Assembly: GCF_029395435.1 (NCBI RefSeq)
Contig: NZ_CP113915.1
Coordinates: 744,001 to 808,000 of the forward strand
DNA length: 64,000 nucleotides
Origin: Bifidobacterium sp. ESL0790
GTDB taxonomy: Bacteria; Actinomycetota; Actinomycetes; Actinomycetales; Bifidobacteriaceae
Reading direction: 5' to 3'
Made by a program: the position numbers and the translations under genes. Position 1 is the stretch's first letter; each line of letters begins with the position of its first letter. This document shows positions 45,734-56,878 of this stretch, one piece after another. The notes under the pieces were generated by a model, which searched no databases, had not been told where the DNA came from, and worked only from the letters and a program-made list of their open reading frames with translations.

Positions 45734-48404
45734 CGGAACAACCACCAACGTGAAGGCCCCCGCCACGCGCCTGCCGCAGATCGACGAGCCCGGGCTGAGC
45801 CTCGATCAAGTGCGCACGCTCACCGAGGAGGGCAAGGTCAACCGAATCGACGAGGAGAGCTCGCGGTCACTCTGGCAGATCATCCGCGAGAACATCTTCA
45901 CCCTCTTCAACGCCATCATCTTTGTGGCCATGGTGCTCGTGCTCTTGACCGGCCAGTGGAAGGACGCCGTTTTCGGCCTGGTCATCATCATCAACTCCGG
46001 CATCGGCGTGTTCACCGAGATGCGGGCCAAGCACACGCTCGACAAGCTCTCCATCCTCGTCGCCTCGAAATCGCTGGTGCGCCGCGGAGGGCAGGATGTC
46101 GAGATCGACCATGACCAGATTGTGCTGGGCGACCTGCTCTGGATTCGCTCCGGCGAGCAGGTGCCGGCCGACGCCACCATCGTGCGCACCTGGGGGCTTG
46201 AGCTCGACGAATCCATGCTGACCGGTGAGTCGCGCACCGTGCGCAAGGGCGAGGGCGCCGAGGTCTATTCCGGATCCACCGCCGTCTCGGGCATGGCGCT
46301 CGTGCGCGTGGACGCCGTGGGGGAGCAGGGCTACGCGGCCAAGCTGACCGCCAAGGCCAAGGTCTACAAGAAGACCGTCTCCGACCTGAGCCAGGGCATC
46401 AACACCATCCTCAAGGTGATGACCGTGGTGGTCGTGCCGCTGTGCATCCTGCTCATCGCCTCGCAGATCCGCACCGTGGGCGGCTGGAGCGTCGCCTTCT
46501 CCACCGGCTCGTGGCGTGAGGCCGTGGTCTCGGCGGTGGCTGGCGTGGTCGGCATGATCCCCGAGGGGCTGGTGCTGCTCACCTCGCTGAACTTCGCCAT
46601 CGCGGCGATGCGTCTGGCCCGGCAGCACACGTTGGTCCAGGAGCTTGAAAGTGTGGAGACGCTGGCCCGCGTGGACGCGCTGAATCTTGACAAGACCGGC
46701 ACCGTGACCGATGGCGGCATCGTCTTCGACGACATGGTGATGCTGGGTGACCAGCCGGCGCAGGTAGCGGCCGGGGGAGCCATTGGGGGAGCATCACAAT
46801 CTCAGCTCGCCGCTCCTGCATCAGTTTCGCAGCCGACCGCCACCGTAGGTGCCACTATTGAACCGGCGTCGAACGGCGGCGTCGAAGCCAATATTTCTGT
46901 GGGCCAGGCGGCCAATCCTTCGGCGTTCAAGACCCAGGCATTGCAGGCCCTCTATGATCTTTCCAACGAGGAGAACCCCAACGGCACCGGCGCGGCCGTG
47001 CTCAAGGCGCTCGGCACCAAGGGCGTGGTGGCCAGCCCGGTCGACGCCCGCGTGCCGTTCTCCTCGGCCCGCAAATGGAGCGCCATCGTGCGCGGGGGCG
47101 ACGTGTGGTACATGGGTGCTCCCGAGATGCTGCTCTCCGGCTTCCAAGGCGACTTCGGCGCCACGAAGGATGCCATCGCGCGCTATGCGAGCCAAGGCAT
47201 GCGTGTGCTGCTGCTCGCCCGGGCCGCGGGCACCGGCCTCTCCGCCTCCGCCGGCACCGCGCAGGCGTTCGCCGACGAGCCCAAGCTGGTCCCCACCGCC
47301 GTGCCCGTGGCGCTGGTGCTGTGCAGCGAGCACATCCGCGACGACGCCGAGAAGACGCTCGCCTGGTTCCGCGAGCAGGGCGTGCGCTGCCGCATCATCT
47401 CCGGCGACAGCCCCACCACCGTAGGCGCCATCGCCGAGAAGGTCAAGCTCACCGGCGACCGCAAGCCCGTGGCGATGGACGCCCGCGAGCTGCCCGACGA
47501 TGTCAAGGAGCTCTCCAAGGTCATGGAGAACGTGGACGTGCTCGGCCGCGTGCTGCCCGAGCAGAAGAAGGCCATCGTCGACGCCCTGCACGTCACCAAG
47601 CACGTGGTGGCCATGACCGGCGACGGCGTCAATGACGCGCTGGCCTTGAAAGAGGCCGATCTGGGCATCGCGATGGGCAACGCCGCGCCCGCCACCAAGG
47701 CCGTGGCGCAGGTGGTGCTCGTCGACTCGAAGTTCTCGCACCTGCCCGACGTGGTGGCCCGCGGCCGCCAGGTGATGGCCAACATGGAGCGCGTCGCCTC
47801 GCTCTTCCTGGTCAAGACGGTCTACTCGGCCCTCATCTCGCTGGGAGTGGTCTGCACGTTCATCCCGTTCCCCTACCTGCCCCGCCACATCACCTACATC
47901 GGCGCGCTGACCATCGGCATCCCGGCCTTCATCCTGGCCCTGGCGCCCAACAACCGCCGCTACATCCCCGGCTTCCTGGGGCGTGTGGTGCGTTTCGCCC
48001 TGCCCGGCGGCATATCCGTGGCCCTTTCCGTGCTCCTCACCGCCTGGTGCCTGCCCGGCTTCATGGGCTGGAATCTCTCGCGCTCGGACGACCTGCTGAA
48101 GCTGCGCGACATCTGCGCCATGACCGTCTTCGTGCTGGGAGTGCTGGTGATGGCGCGGGTGGCGCAGCCGCTGAAATCCTGGCGCGGCGTGCTGGTCGCG
48201 GCGTTCGCGGCGGCCGGCCTGATCGGCATGTTCATCCCGATCGTCTCGAACTTCTTCGAACTCGAGTTCCCGACGGGTTGGACGGCAGTGGCCACCATCA
48301 TCGTGCTGGCGCTTTCCATCGTCATCTACGCGGGCATCCAATCCATCGCCGACCTCATCGGCCGCCTCTTCTCCAGCCTCACCAAGCGCGGAAAGAACAA
48401 GTGA
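45714..48404 (+). CDS. Cation-transporting P-type ATPase, CtpE-like
   Basis: P-type ATPase of 896 residues, closest in layout to the actinobacterial CtpE group. The A-domain loop is LDESMLTGES. M4 has GMIPEGLVLLTSLNFAIA, and the phosphorylation motif LNLDKTGTVTDGG puts Asp at about 326. MTGDGVNDALALKEADLGIAMG forms the hinge, followed by C-terminal membrane helices. CtpE of mycobacteria is linked to calcium, and the ion here is not provable. An Ala/Ser/Gly-rich insertion of about 60 residues follows the phosphorylation site in the N-domain. The ATG at 45714 overlaps the preceding lipoprotein gene; a GTG at 45750 is possible. Confidence 0.88.
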   Translation: MARRSNNGTTTNVKAPATRLPQIDEPGLSLDQVRTLTEEGKVNRIDEESSRSLWQIIRENIFTLFNAIIFVAMVLVLLTGQWKDAVFGLVIIINSGIGVFTEMRAKHTLDKLSILVASKSLVRRGGQDVEIDHDQIVLGDLLWIRSGEQVPADATIVRTWGLELDESMLTGESRTVRKGEGAEVYSGSTAVSGMALVRVDAVGEQGYAAKLTAKAKVYKKTVSDLSQGINTILKVMTVVVVPLCILLIASQIRTVGGWSVAFSTGSWREAVVSAVAGVVGMIPEGLVLLTSLNFAIAAMRLARQHTLVQELESVETLARVDALNLDKTGTVTDGGIVFDDMVMLGDQPAQVAAGGAIGGASQSQLAAPASVSQPTATVGATIEPASNGGVEANISVGQAANPSAFKTQALQALYDLSNEENPNGTGAAVLKALGTKGVVASPVDARVPFSSARKWSAIVRGGDVWYMGAPEMLLSGFQGDFGATKDAIARYASQGMRVLLLARAAGTGLSASAGTAQAFADEPKLVPTAVPVALVLCSEHIRDDAEKTLAWFREQGVRCRIISGDSPTTVGAIAEKVKLTGDRKPVAMDARELPDDVKELSKVMENVDVLGRVLPEQKKAIVDALHVTKHVVAMTGDGVNDALALKEADLGIAMGNAAPATKAVAQVVLVDSKFSHLPDVVARGRQVMANMERVASLFLVKTVYSALISLGVVCTFIPFPYLPRHITYIGALTIGIPAFILALAPNNRRYIPGFLGRVVRFALPGGISVALSVLLTAWCLPGFMGWNLSRSDDLLKLRDICAMTVFVLGVLVMARVAQPLKSWRGVLVAAFAAAGLIGMFIPIVSNFFELEFPTGWTAVATIIVLALSIVIYAGIQSIADLIGRLFSSLTKRGKNK

Positions 48405-48468
48405 GTCGGTGAGCGCGGACTGATTGCTAATGATTGTTTTCATGATCATCAAGCACTGATTGGAATGG

Positions 48469-48591
48469 TTCATGGCGCAGGAGCTTGGCATTTAAGAGCT
48501 TGTGCCCATGAATGGTGTTCGCCGCCGGAGTTTTCTGATATGGCATTCGTTTCCGTGGGGGGGGGCGAAACCCATATTTGGACTCTCCGGA
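48469..48591. repeat. Two consecutive imperfect hairpins, second with a nine-G loop
   Basis: First stem TTCATGGCGCAGGAGCTT (48469-48486) against its near-complement ending at about 48512. Second, long interrupted stem begins CCGGAG near 48524 and closes CTCCGG near 48590, with ATATGG/CCATAT and CGTTTC/GAAAC pairs. The loop holds a run of nine Gs at 48557-48565. Both lie in the 730-base gap between the ATPase and acnA. Confidence 0.6.
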
Positions 48592-48604
48592 ACCCTTCAA
48601 ACCT

Positions 48605-48728
48605 GTTAAGTGGGTGCTTTGGAGGTTAAGTGGGTGCCCGGCCAAGTTGAAAACCTCAAAAACAAGGCTTTTCCTCCGTATCTCGGCAAAACAGGCACCC
48701 ACTTAACGGTCGAGACACCCACTTAAAC
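48605..48728. repeat. Multi-arm palindromic element, TTAAGTGGGTGCC family, copy B
   Basis: Direct arms beginning GTTAAGTGGGTGC at 48605 and 48625, a core of about 53 bases sharing CCAAG, AAAACC and GGCTTTT-type blocks with copy A, then inverted arms at 48694-48707 and 48714-48728. Same order and spacing as copy A at 18899-19021, nearly 30 kb away. Confidence 0.9.
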
Positions 48729-49134
48729 CTTCTTGCGCGTCCAAAGTGACCTGTTGCCAGCGGATGCCGCGCTTCATCGCGGGAGAAACGGGCGGCATAT
48801 TCCATAACCCCGCTGCTTGCGCAAGAATGACGCCCCAAAGTGAAGGTGTTTCAGTTCTTATGGATTGGCGATTCATAAGTATCATGCTGATTTCGGTTTC
48901 ATGTTCTTGCGGTTCCGAAAGTTGCATCGCCGTCTTGGCTCACGATATGTATGACACTTTAAATGATCCGGCGCTGTGAAAGTCTCACATAGTGAATACC
49001 GATTTTCGTTGATATTCCAACGATTCCAGGGCGTGATTCCTTCGAAACCGGCCATTACTCGGCCTTGGTAACGTTCCCGACGTTCTTCCGACCGATAATG
49101 AGACAGGAGCATTGTCGAGTTTTCGGAGGTTCGA
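48729..49134 (+). promoter_or_regulatory. Upstream region of acnA
   Basis: No gene recognised. It contains a short CTTGCGCAAG palindrome near 48817 and generally lower GC than the coding DNA. The acnA promoter must lie here, but no -35/-10 pair is convincing. A Shine-Dalgarno GGAGG is present seven bases before the acnA ATG. Confidence 0.35.
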
Positions 49135-51855
<2,721 letters not shown>

Positions 51856-51861
51856 GTCCCC

Positions 51862-51935
51862 GCACAAGTAGGCAGATAGGTTTTCAACAATGGCGGAATA
51901 GAGCCAATCTTAAAAACCTATCTGCCTACTTGTGC
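51862..51935. repeat. Palindromic hairpin element, CAAGT-GATAGG family, copy 1
   Basis: Exact 23-bp inverted repeat (51862-51884 with 51913-51935) around a 28-base core. It lies between the convergent acnA and response-regulator genes, touching both 3' ends. The arms read CAAGTAGGCAGATAGG, differing from copies 2 and 3 at two positions, with matching changes on the other arm. The core is in the same orientation as copy 3. Confidence 0.92.
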
Positions 51936-51937
51936 TT

Positions 51938-52669
51938 TCACAAATCCGCCCGCTCCACAATTCTGCCAAGCAATACCCTATTGACGTCGAGCTTGGCGCA
52001 CGCCGCCGAGAGTTCCGCCTTCACCGTGCGTTCGGAGATGAACATGCTTTTGGCGATTTCGGCGTTCGAAAGCCCCTCCGCGGCCAGCATCGCGGCCTTG
52101 CGCTCGCGCTCGCCGAGCGAGTCGAGCAGCCTTCTCGCCTCGTCGCGGCGTGAGCGGAAACGGTCTTTTTCGAGGTCGCTCATGAGCTGGCGCTGGCTGT
52201 CGGTGTTGAACTGAGGGCTGCCCAGACAGACGTCTTTGATGTGTTCGACGATGTTCTCGGCGGGGTCGGTTTTCGAGACGAATCCCTCGGCCCCGGCCTC
52301 GATGGCGCGTTGCACCGTGCTCGAAGGGCTGAGCGCCGTGAGAATCAGCACATGCGGCCGCGGGGTGAGGGCGAGCATGCGCCGTGTCGCCTCGATGCCG
52401 TCCATCCCGGGCATGTCGATATCCATCAGCACCACGTCGGGATGCTCCTGTTGAACGTGTTCCAAGGCCTGGACCCCGTCGGTGGCCGTGGAGAGCACCT
52501 TGATCGCGCCGTCGGAGGATTCGGCGAGAATCATGGCCAGGGTCTGGCAGATGAGTGGATCGTCGTCGATGACGCTGACGGTGATCGGCTTGCCGGCGCT
52601 GGCGTCGCTGCCGGTTTCGCTGCCGGTTTGGGTACCCATACTGGTGCTATTGGCTGTTTCCTCGCTCAT
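51938..52669 (-). CDS. Response regulator, NarL/FixJ family
   Basis: Two-component DNA-binding regulator, 243 residues. Start at ATG 52669 (MSEETANSTS) because the receiver domain begins soon after; the open frame extends further upstream without support. A polar leader of about 28 residues precedes the receiver: VSVIDDDPLICQTLAMILAES, phospho-acceptor Asp83 in DVVLMDIDMPGMDG, LTALS and the KTDP lysine. The C-terminal LuxR-type helix-turn-helix is LLDSLGERERKAAMLAAEGLSNAEIAKSMFISERTVKAELS. It lies downstream of its probable kinase, but 463 bases away, with a large inverted repeat between. Signal and targets unknown. Confidence 0.92.
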   Translation of the reverse strand: MSEETANSTSMGTQTGSETGSDASAGKPITVSVIDDDPLICQTLAMILAESSDGAIKVLSTATDGVQALEHVQQEHPDVVLMDIDMPGMDGIEATRRMLALTPRPHVLILTALSPSSTVQRAIEAGAEGFVSKTDPAENIVEHIKDVCLGSPQFNTDSQRQLMSDLEKDRFRSRRDEARRLLDSLGERERKAAMLAAEGLSNAEIAKSMFISERTVKAELSAACAKLDVNRVLLGRIVERADL

Positions 52670-52784
52670 ACTCGCAATTCTAGCGAACGAACGTCGGCAA
52701 GCTAGCCTTGGTATCGGTTTCGGCGTTTGGTGGACGCGCGAAAAATATTCAGATCGGCGCATCAAATGAATGATTCATGAAGAT

Positions 52785-53090
52785 GCGGATGCGGGTTATA
52801 GGCCATTTCGTGGTGTTTTAGAATTGGTATTTTTACCTATGGCCTTCAGGTGCTGAATAGCGTCTTCTCATTGTCGTTATCGTCAAAAAGACAGAAATGG
52901 CGATTCTCTGCGGTTCTCTCGATATTCAGCGCGTCTGGTTTTGGCTTCCATGCCCATTTTTGAATCTTTCTGGGAAGGCCAGATCATCGCTGATTTTTCC
53001 TCGTTAAAAATAACGGCACAAAACGCTTACTCCCGCAAGGCCAAACCCCGATTTTAAGCACCACATTCTGGCCTATAACCCGCGGATGCA
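52785..53090. repeat. Large degenerate inverted repeat (about 300 bp) between kinase and regulator
   Basis: Outer arms share an exact 15-mer, GCGGGTTATAGGCCA at 52791-52805 and its complement at 53069-53083, with matching GTGGTG and AAT blocks just inside. Pairing continues in decayed form inward (GGCCTT / AAGGCC, TAGCGT / ACGCTT-like, AAAAAGACAG / CTGATTTTT-like) towards a centre near 52940. It resembles a MITE or relic of an inverted-repeat element. No gene seen in this gap. Confidence 0.75.
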
Positions 53091-53132
53091 TGCGTTACCA
53101 GTTACGGCATTATTTTGTTCGGAACGTTCGTC

Positions 53133-54593
53133 TTATTTGGCGATCCAGGGCAATGAGACCTCAAGGTTGAACTGCCCGCGTTGGTCGAATCCATAGGCGC
53201 AGTTGCCACCAGCGCCCCGCACACGTTCGGTGAGCCCGGTGAGTCCGGCTCCGCCATGGCTTGGTTGGCCGGGTTGCCCAGGTTGGCTAGGTTGCCCAGT
53301 TTGTCCGGGTTGCCCCGCTTTGGCCTGTGTCTGGCCTTGTGCGCCAGCCGGCACCGGATTGATGAGATGGACGAGGATTCCCGCCTTCGGCCGTGCGCTG
53401 ACCTCTAGGGAGACCGGCGCTCCGGGCGCGTGCTTGCGGGCGTTCGTCAGCCCCTCCTGAATGGCGCGGTAGGCCACCTTGCCGATGCTTTCGTTCAATT
53501 CGCTGAGCTGGTTGATGTCGATCCACGTCGAAAGGCGTGTGCCACTGTCGGTGGACGAGTCCAGCAGCTCCTGCAAGGTGGCCCGGCTCAGCGAGGTCTC
53601 GTCGCTGGCGGCGAGCGCGGTCACCGCAGCCTGCGGGTCGCGCAGCATGTCGATGACGGTGTGCGCCTCGTCGACCGCCTGCGCCGCCTGGCTTCGTATC
53701 TGCTCGGATTCGCGGTTCGTCCGCTCGATCAATTCGCTCAGGGAGTCCAGGGTATTATCGCCGTCCGTCTGAGGCGTCGAGCGCGCGAGCTTCGCCAGTT
53801 TCCCGGTCTGTATGGTCAACGCGTTGGCGTTGAGCGCGATCAGCGAGAGGGTGTGGGCCAGGGTGTCGTGCGCCTCGGCGGCGATCGCGTCGGAGAGCTG
53901 CTGGTTGCTCAGGCTGGTCTGCAGATTGTCGGCCTGGGTCTGCGCCGCGTTGGCCTTGAGCGTCTCGGTTTTGAGATTGGCGCGCGAGCGGATATGCAGG
54001 CCGATCAACGTGGCGATGAGCACGCTGACAAGCCCCGCGATGATGGCCGTGACGCGCATCGTGGTGACGCTGGAGGCCAGGACGATGGGATCATGCTTGG
54101 TGTCGACGCGGGGCTTGGCGAAGAGAGTGGCCCAGACCGAGTTCTTCAGCGGTTGGAACGTGTCGCGCGCCTGGGCGAAAACCGCGATGGCCGCCGCGAT
54201 GATGATCGCGCCTGTCGAGCGCTTCCGCTCCGACCGTCTTGCCAGCAGCGAGCTCAACGCCATGGTCGAGATGATCGAGTCAAACGGGCACACCAGCACC
54301 AGCAGACAGGCGATGGCGAAGACGTATTCAGGGTATTTCGACCTCGCGAGGAAGACGAATCCGACGACGAACGCGAGCAGCATCGACAGCACGCCGTATA
54401 TGGCGCCCAATCCGCCTTGTTTGTCGGCGTCGGCGGTGAGGAACGCCGTTTCCACCAGACACATCAGGCAGCCGAAGACGACCATGGGCACGGTGCACCA
54501 CCATTTGGTCTCCACGTTCACGATCTGCGAGTCGTCCGGCTGCATGCCGACGCGTGAGAGCAGGCGCCCCAGCTGGTCTTTCAAAGAGGTCAT
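53133..54593 (-). CDS. Sensor histidine kinase, NarX/DesK-like
   Basis: Membrane kinase of 486 residues. About five hydrophobic helices fill residues 30-150 and one more lies at about 180-200, with no large extracellular sensor domain, so the membrane region itself may sense. The HisKA_3-type H-box is SDAIAAEAHDTLAHTLSLIALNA with His242. The ATPase domain has the N-box QEGLTNARKHAPG and a final GGAGLTGLTERVRGAGG. An insertion of Gly/Gln/Pro repeats (GQPGQTGQPSQPGQ) interrupts the ATPase domain just before the G-box, in the ATP-lid region. It pairs by position with the regulator at 51938. Confidence 0.9.
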   Translation of the reverse strand: MTSLKDQLGRLLSRVGMQPDDSQIVNVETKWWCTVPMVVFGCLMCLVETAFLTADADKQGGLGAIYGVLSMLLAFVVGFVFLARSKYPEYVFAIACLLVLVCPFDSIISTMALSSLLARRSERKRSTGAIIIAAAIAVFAQARDTFQPLKNSVWATLFAKPRVDTKHDPIVLASSVTTMRVTAIIAGLVSVLIATLIGLHIRSRANLKTETLKANAAQTQADNLQTSLSNQQLSDAIAAEAHDTLAHTLSLIALNANALTIQTGKLAKLARSTPQTDGDNTLDSLSELIERTNRESEQIRSQAAQAVDEAHTVIDMLRDPQAAVTALAASDETSLSRATLQELLDSSTDSGTRLSTWIDINQLSELNESIGKVAYRAIQEGLTNARKHAPGAPVSLEVSARPKAGILVHLINPVPAGAQGQTQAKAGQPGQTGQPSQPGQPGQPSHGGAGLTGLTERVRGAGGNCAYGFDQRGQFNLEVSLPWIAK

Positions 54594-54812
54594 AGCGCCA
54601 TTCTATGGGAGGGGTGTCGTCAACGCCATTGGACGTTTGGGCTGTAAAAGCTTGGGGATTTGCCCTTTTGGGCGATGGAATCGGCCCGTTGGTCCAATGG
54701 AAAGGCATGGTTCGTTCGGCGATAATCGGCTATGGACGTCATACGAAAATCGCCGTCGGTTTTTGCCGCGTCCCACATTATCGTTTCGGAAGTTCGAAAG
54801 AGAAGAGGACCA

Positions 54813-55715
54813 ATGCCAGACTCACCCCAGCCCATCAACGGGCAAAACAAGTTCGAGAACGACCCGGCCAACCAGGGCGTCGCGTCACCGGCAGATTCCA
54901 CTCCCGCTGCCGCCTCGCAGACGAACGTCTACGCCCAAGCCGCCAGCGGACAAGGTGGTGCCACCAACCAGCCCGCGGGCAACTCCGTCATGCCGATGAC
55001 GCCGGACCCGTTCCCCGTTGTCCCCACCACGAACGGGAATATGGGTCCGTTGGATTCACGGCGCGCCAGGCCGGAGCGTCTGTCGGCCGGCGGCGTGACC
55101 GCGCTCGTGCTCGGCATCATCGGCACGGTGCTGAGCTTCATCCCCATCGTCAACAACGCCGCCGCCATCCTGGGCGTCATCGGCGTGGTGTTCGGCGTCA
55201 TCGGCCTGGTCGGGGTGTTCCGTGGCAAGAAGCGCGGCAAAGGGCTCACCATCGCAGGCACCGTGCTGAGCGTCATCGCCATCGTCGTCACGCTGGGCAT
55301 GCAATCGGCCACAGGAAAGGCCATGGATTCGGCCTCGCGAAACGCTTCCTCCTCCACCTCGCAGCAGCAGGCTAAGCCACAAGCGTCTCAGCAGCAGAAA
55401 TCGAAGGTGCCGGTGGAATACACCAATGCCCTGGCTTCGGCCAAAACGTATAGCGACACGATGCATATGAGCAAACAGGGGATCTACGATCAATTGACGA
55501 GCCCCGCCGGTGATAAGTTCAGCCCGGAAGCCGCGCAATACGCCGTTGACAATCTTCAGGCCGATTACAATGCGAACGCCTTGGCCTCGGCCAAGCAGTA
55601 TGAGGAGACCATGCAGATGAGTCCTGAGGCCATACGGGAGCAGCTTACCTCACCGGCGGGTGATAAGTTCACCGATCAGGAAGCGGACTATGCCGTGCAG
55701 CATCTCGATCAGTGA
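54813..55715 (+). CDS. DUF4190-like membrane protein with two Ltp-type repeats
   Basis: A 300-residue protein starting at ATG 54813 (AGAAGAGGA upstream). A disordered Asn/Gln/Pro-rich N-terminus of about 85 residues leads into a DUF4190-like pair of membrane helices (GVTALVLGIIGTVLSFIPIVNNAAAILGVIGVVFGVIGLVGVF, GLTIAGTVLSVIAIVVTLGM). After a Ser/Gln linker come two 45-residue repeats (NALASAKTYSDTMHMSKQGIYDQLTSPAGDKFSPEAAQYAV and a near-copy). These match the Ltp domain of surface-exposed lipoproteins, first known from a phage superinfection-exclusion protein. After the TGA the same frame stays open for 24 more sensible codons to 55790, so the gene may be truncated. Confidence 0.82.
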   Translation: MPDSPQPINGQNKFENDPANQGVASPADSTPAAASQTNVYAQAASGQGGATNQPAGNSVMPMTPDPFPVVPTTNGNMGPLDSRRARPERLSAGGVTALVLGIIGTVLSFIPIVNNAAAILGVIGVVFGVIGLVGVFRGKKRGKGLTIAGTVLSVIAIVVTLGMQSATGKAMDSASRNASSSTSQQQAKPQASQQQKSKVPVEYTNALASAKTYSDTMHMSKQGIYDQLTSPAGDKFSPEAAQYAVDNLQADYNANALASAKQYEETMQMSPEAIREQLTSPAGDKFTDQEADYAVQHLDQ

Positions 55716-55794
55716 ATTGTGGCGATCGAGGTCGACGACACCTTCTCGGTGGGTGGCAATGCCAAGGTGACGCATACTTACCGGCTCTGACGCC

Positions 55795-55867
55795 GCACAA
55801 GTCGGTAGATAGGTTTTGGGGATTGGCTTTATTCGGCCGTTTCTCAAAACCTATCTACCGACTTGTG
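55795..55867. repeat. Palindromic hairpin element, CAAGT-GATAGG family, copy 2
   Basis: Exact 22-bp arms (55796-55817 and 55846-55867) around a core containing GATTGGCTTTAT and CGGCC. The core is opposite in orientation to copies 1 and 3. It lies upstream of the nuclease gene at 55967. Confidence 0.92.
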
Positions 55868-55966
55868 TTTTTGCGACACGCCCGGAGCTTGTGGATAACC
55901 CCGACCATTCGACCACAGTCATCGAAATCGTCGCGGTGATGTGGCCAATCCTGTTATGTTCGGGCC

Positions 55967-56878
55967 ATGTATGAAATATGGAATGAACCACATCCCCGCC
56001 AGCTGATGCGTCACCAGGCCTGGCGGACGCAACAGGACGCCATGGCGCGATGCCGTAAGTTCGCCGAGGCGTCGGGCGCCAACCACGTTTTCGCGCTCGG
56101 CACGGCTCTGCAGCTGCTGGGCGTCAACGCCGACGCGATGGCCTGTGCGGATGGCGGGGTCGATGTCGACTTCTGCCAACGCCGAAGGTCGCGCCATTTT
56201 CCCGCCGGCATGCGCTGCCATCTATGGAACCAATTGAGATACCAAGGTTGTGTGACCACAGTGGCCGGTTTGCGGTGCACCACTCCGGAAGCGACATTCG
56301 CGCAACTGGCGCAGGTTCTGCGATTCGAGCCGCTGGTCACCTTGGCCGATGGGTTGATGCGACGCGATAGGCTGCTGAAACGTACGACGCCGGAACGCCT
56401 GCGTTCTTTCGTCACGACACGGCGATATCTCACGTGCCGGAGCACATGCCTGAGGGCGTTGAATCTTGCCGAGCCCGATACGGATTCCTCCATGGAGACG
56501 CGGCTTCGTCTCGAGATGCTGCGGCGCGGATTCCCCAAGCCCGTCGTCAATTTCGAGGTCGACGATCCGGTGGAGGGCACAAAATATCTGGATATCGCCT
56601 ATCCGCAATATCGCGTTGCGGTCGAATACAACGGCCAACACCATCTGCGCCAGTATCTGGCGGATTCGGTGAGGCTCAACAGGTTGGCGGCGGGCAATTG
56701 GCTGGTTTTCGCGGCGTGGGGAGAGATGTTCAATGACGACATGGCGCTGGATATGTTCTTCAACAACGTTCTCGAGGGGTTGCGTGGCGCGGGGATGACG
56801 GACGAATTGACGCCGATGGGATTGTGGGAATGCTCTGATGGCAGGAGAAAACCGCACAAGTCGGTAGATAGGTTTTAG
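55967..56878 (+). CDS. DUF559-type PD-(D/E)XK endonuclease-like protein
   Basis: A 303-residue protein whose C-terminal half has a very-short-patch-repair/DUF559-like fold: METRLRLEMLRRGFPKPVVNFEV, then YLDIAYPQYRVAVEYNGQHH with candidate catalytic Asp and Glu, then RLNRLAAGNWLVFAAW. The N-terminal half (FALGTALQLLGV, MRCHLWNQLRY, TTPEATFAQLAQVL) resembles AbiEi-like proteins that often carry such a domain in actinobacteria. Substrate and role are unknown. A TATGTT -10 box ends six bases before the ATG, implying a leaderless message. Two copies of one palindrome, in opposite orientation, bracket the gene. The right-hand copy supplies the final residues HKSVDRF and the stop. Confidence 0.75.
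   Translation: MYEIWNEPHPRQLMRHQAWRTQQDAMARCRKFAEASGANHVFALGTALQLLGVNADAMACADGGVDVDFCQRRRSRHFPAGMRCHLWNQLRYQGCVTTVAGLRCTTPEATFAQLAQVLRFEPLVTLADGLMRRDRLLKRTTPERLRSFVTTRRYLTCRSTCLRALNLAEPDTDSSMETRLRLEMLRRGFPKPVVNFEVDDPVEGTKYLDIAYPQYRVAVEYNGQHHLRQYLADSVRLNRLAAGNWLVFAAWGEMFNDDMALDMFFNNVLEGLRGAGMTDELTPMGLWECSDGRRKPHKSVDRF

Noticed and set aside
48557..48565. G9 tract as a phase-variable coding switch
   Set aside because: It is intergenic, about 570 bases from the next start codon, and sits in a hairpin loop; only an indirect effect is possible.
51862..51935. Palindromic copy 1 considered as a plain Rho-independent terminator for acnA
   Set aside because: It may terminate transcription in passing, but homologous copies with a conserved core and covarying arms elsewhere show it is more than a simple terminator.
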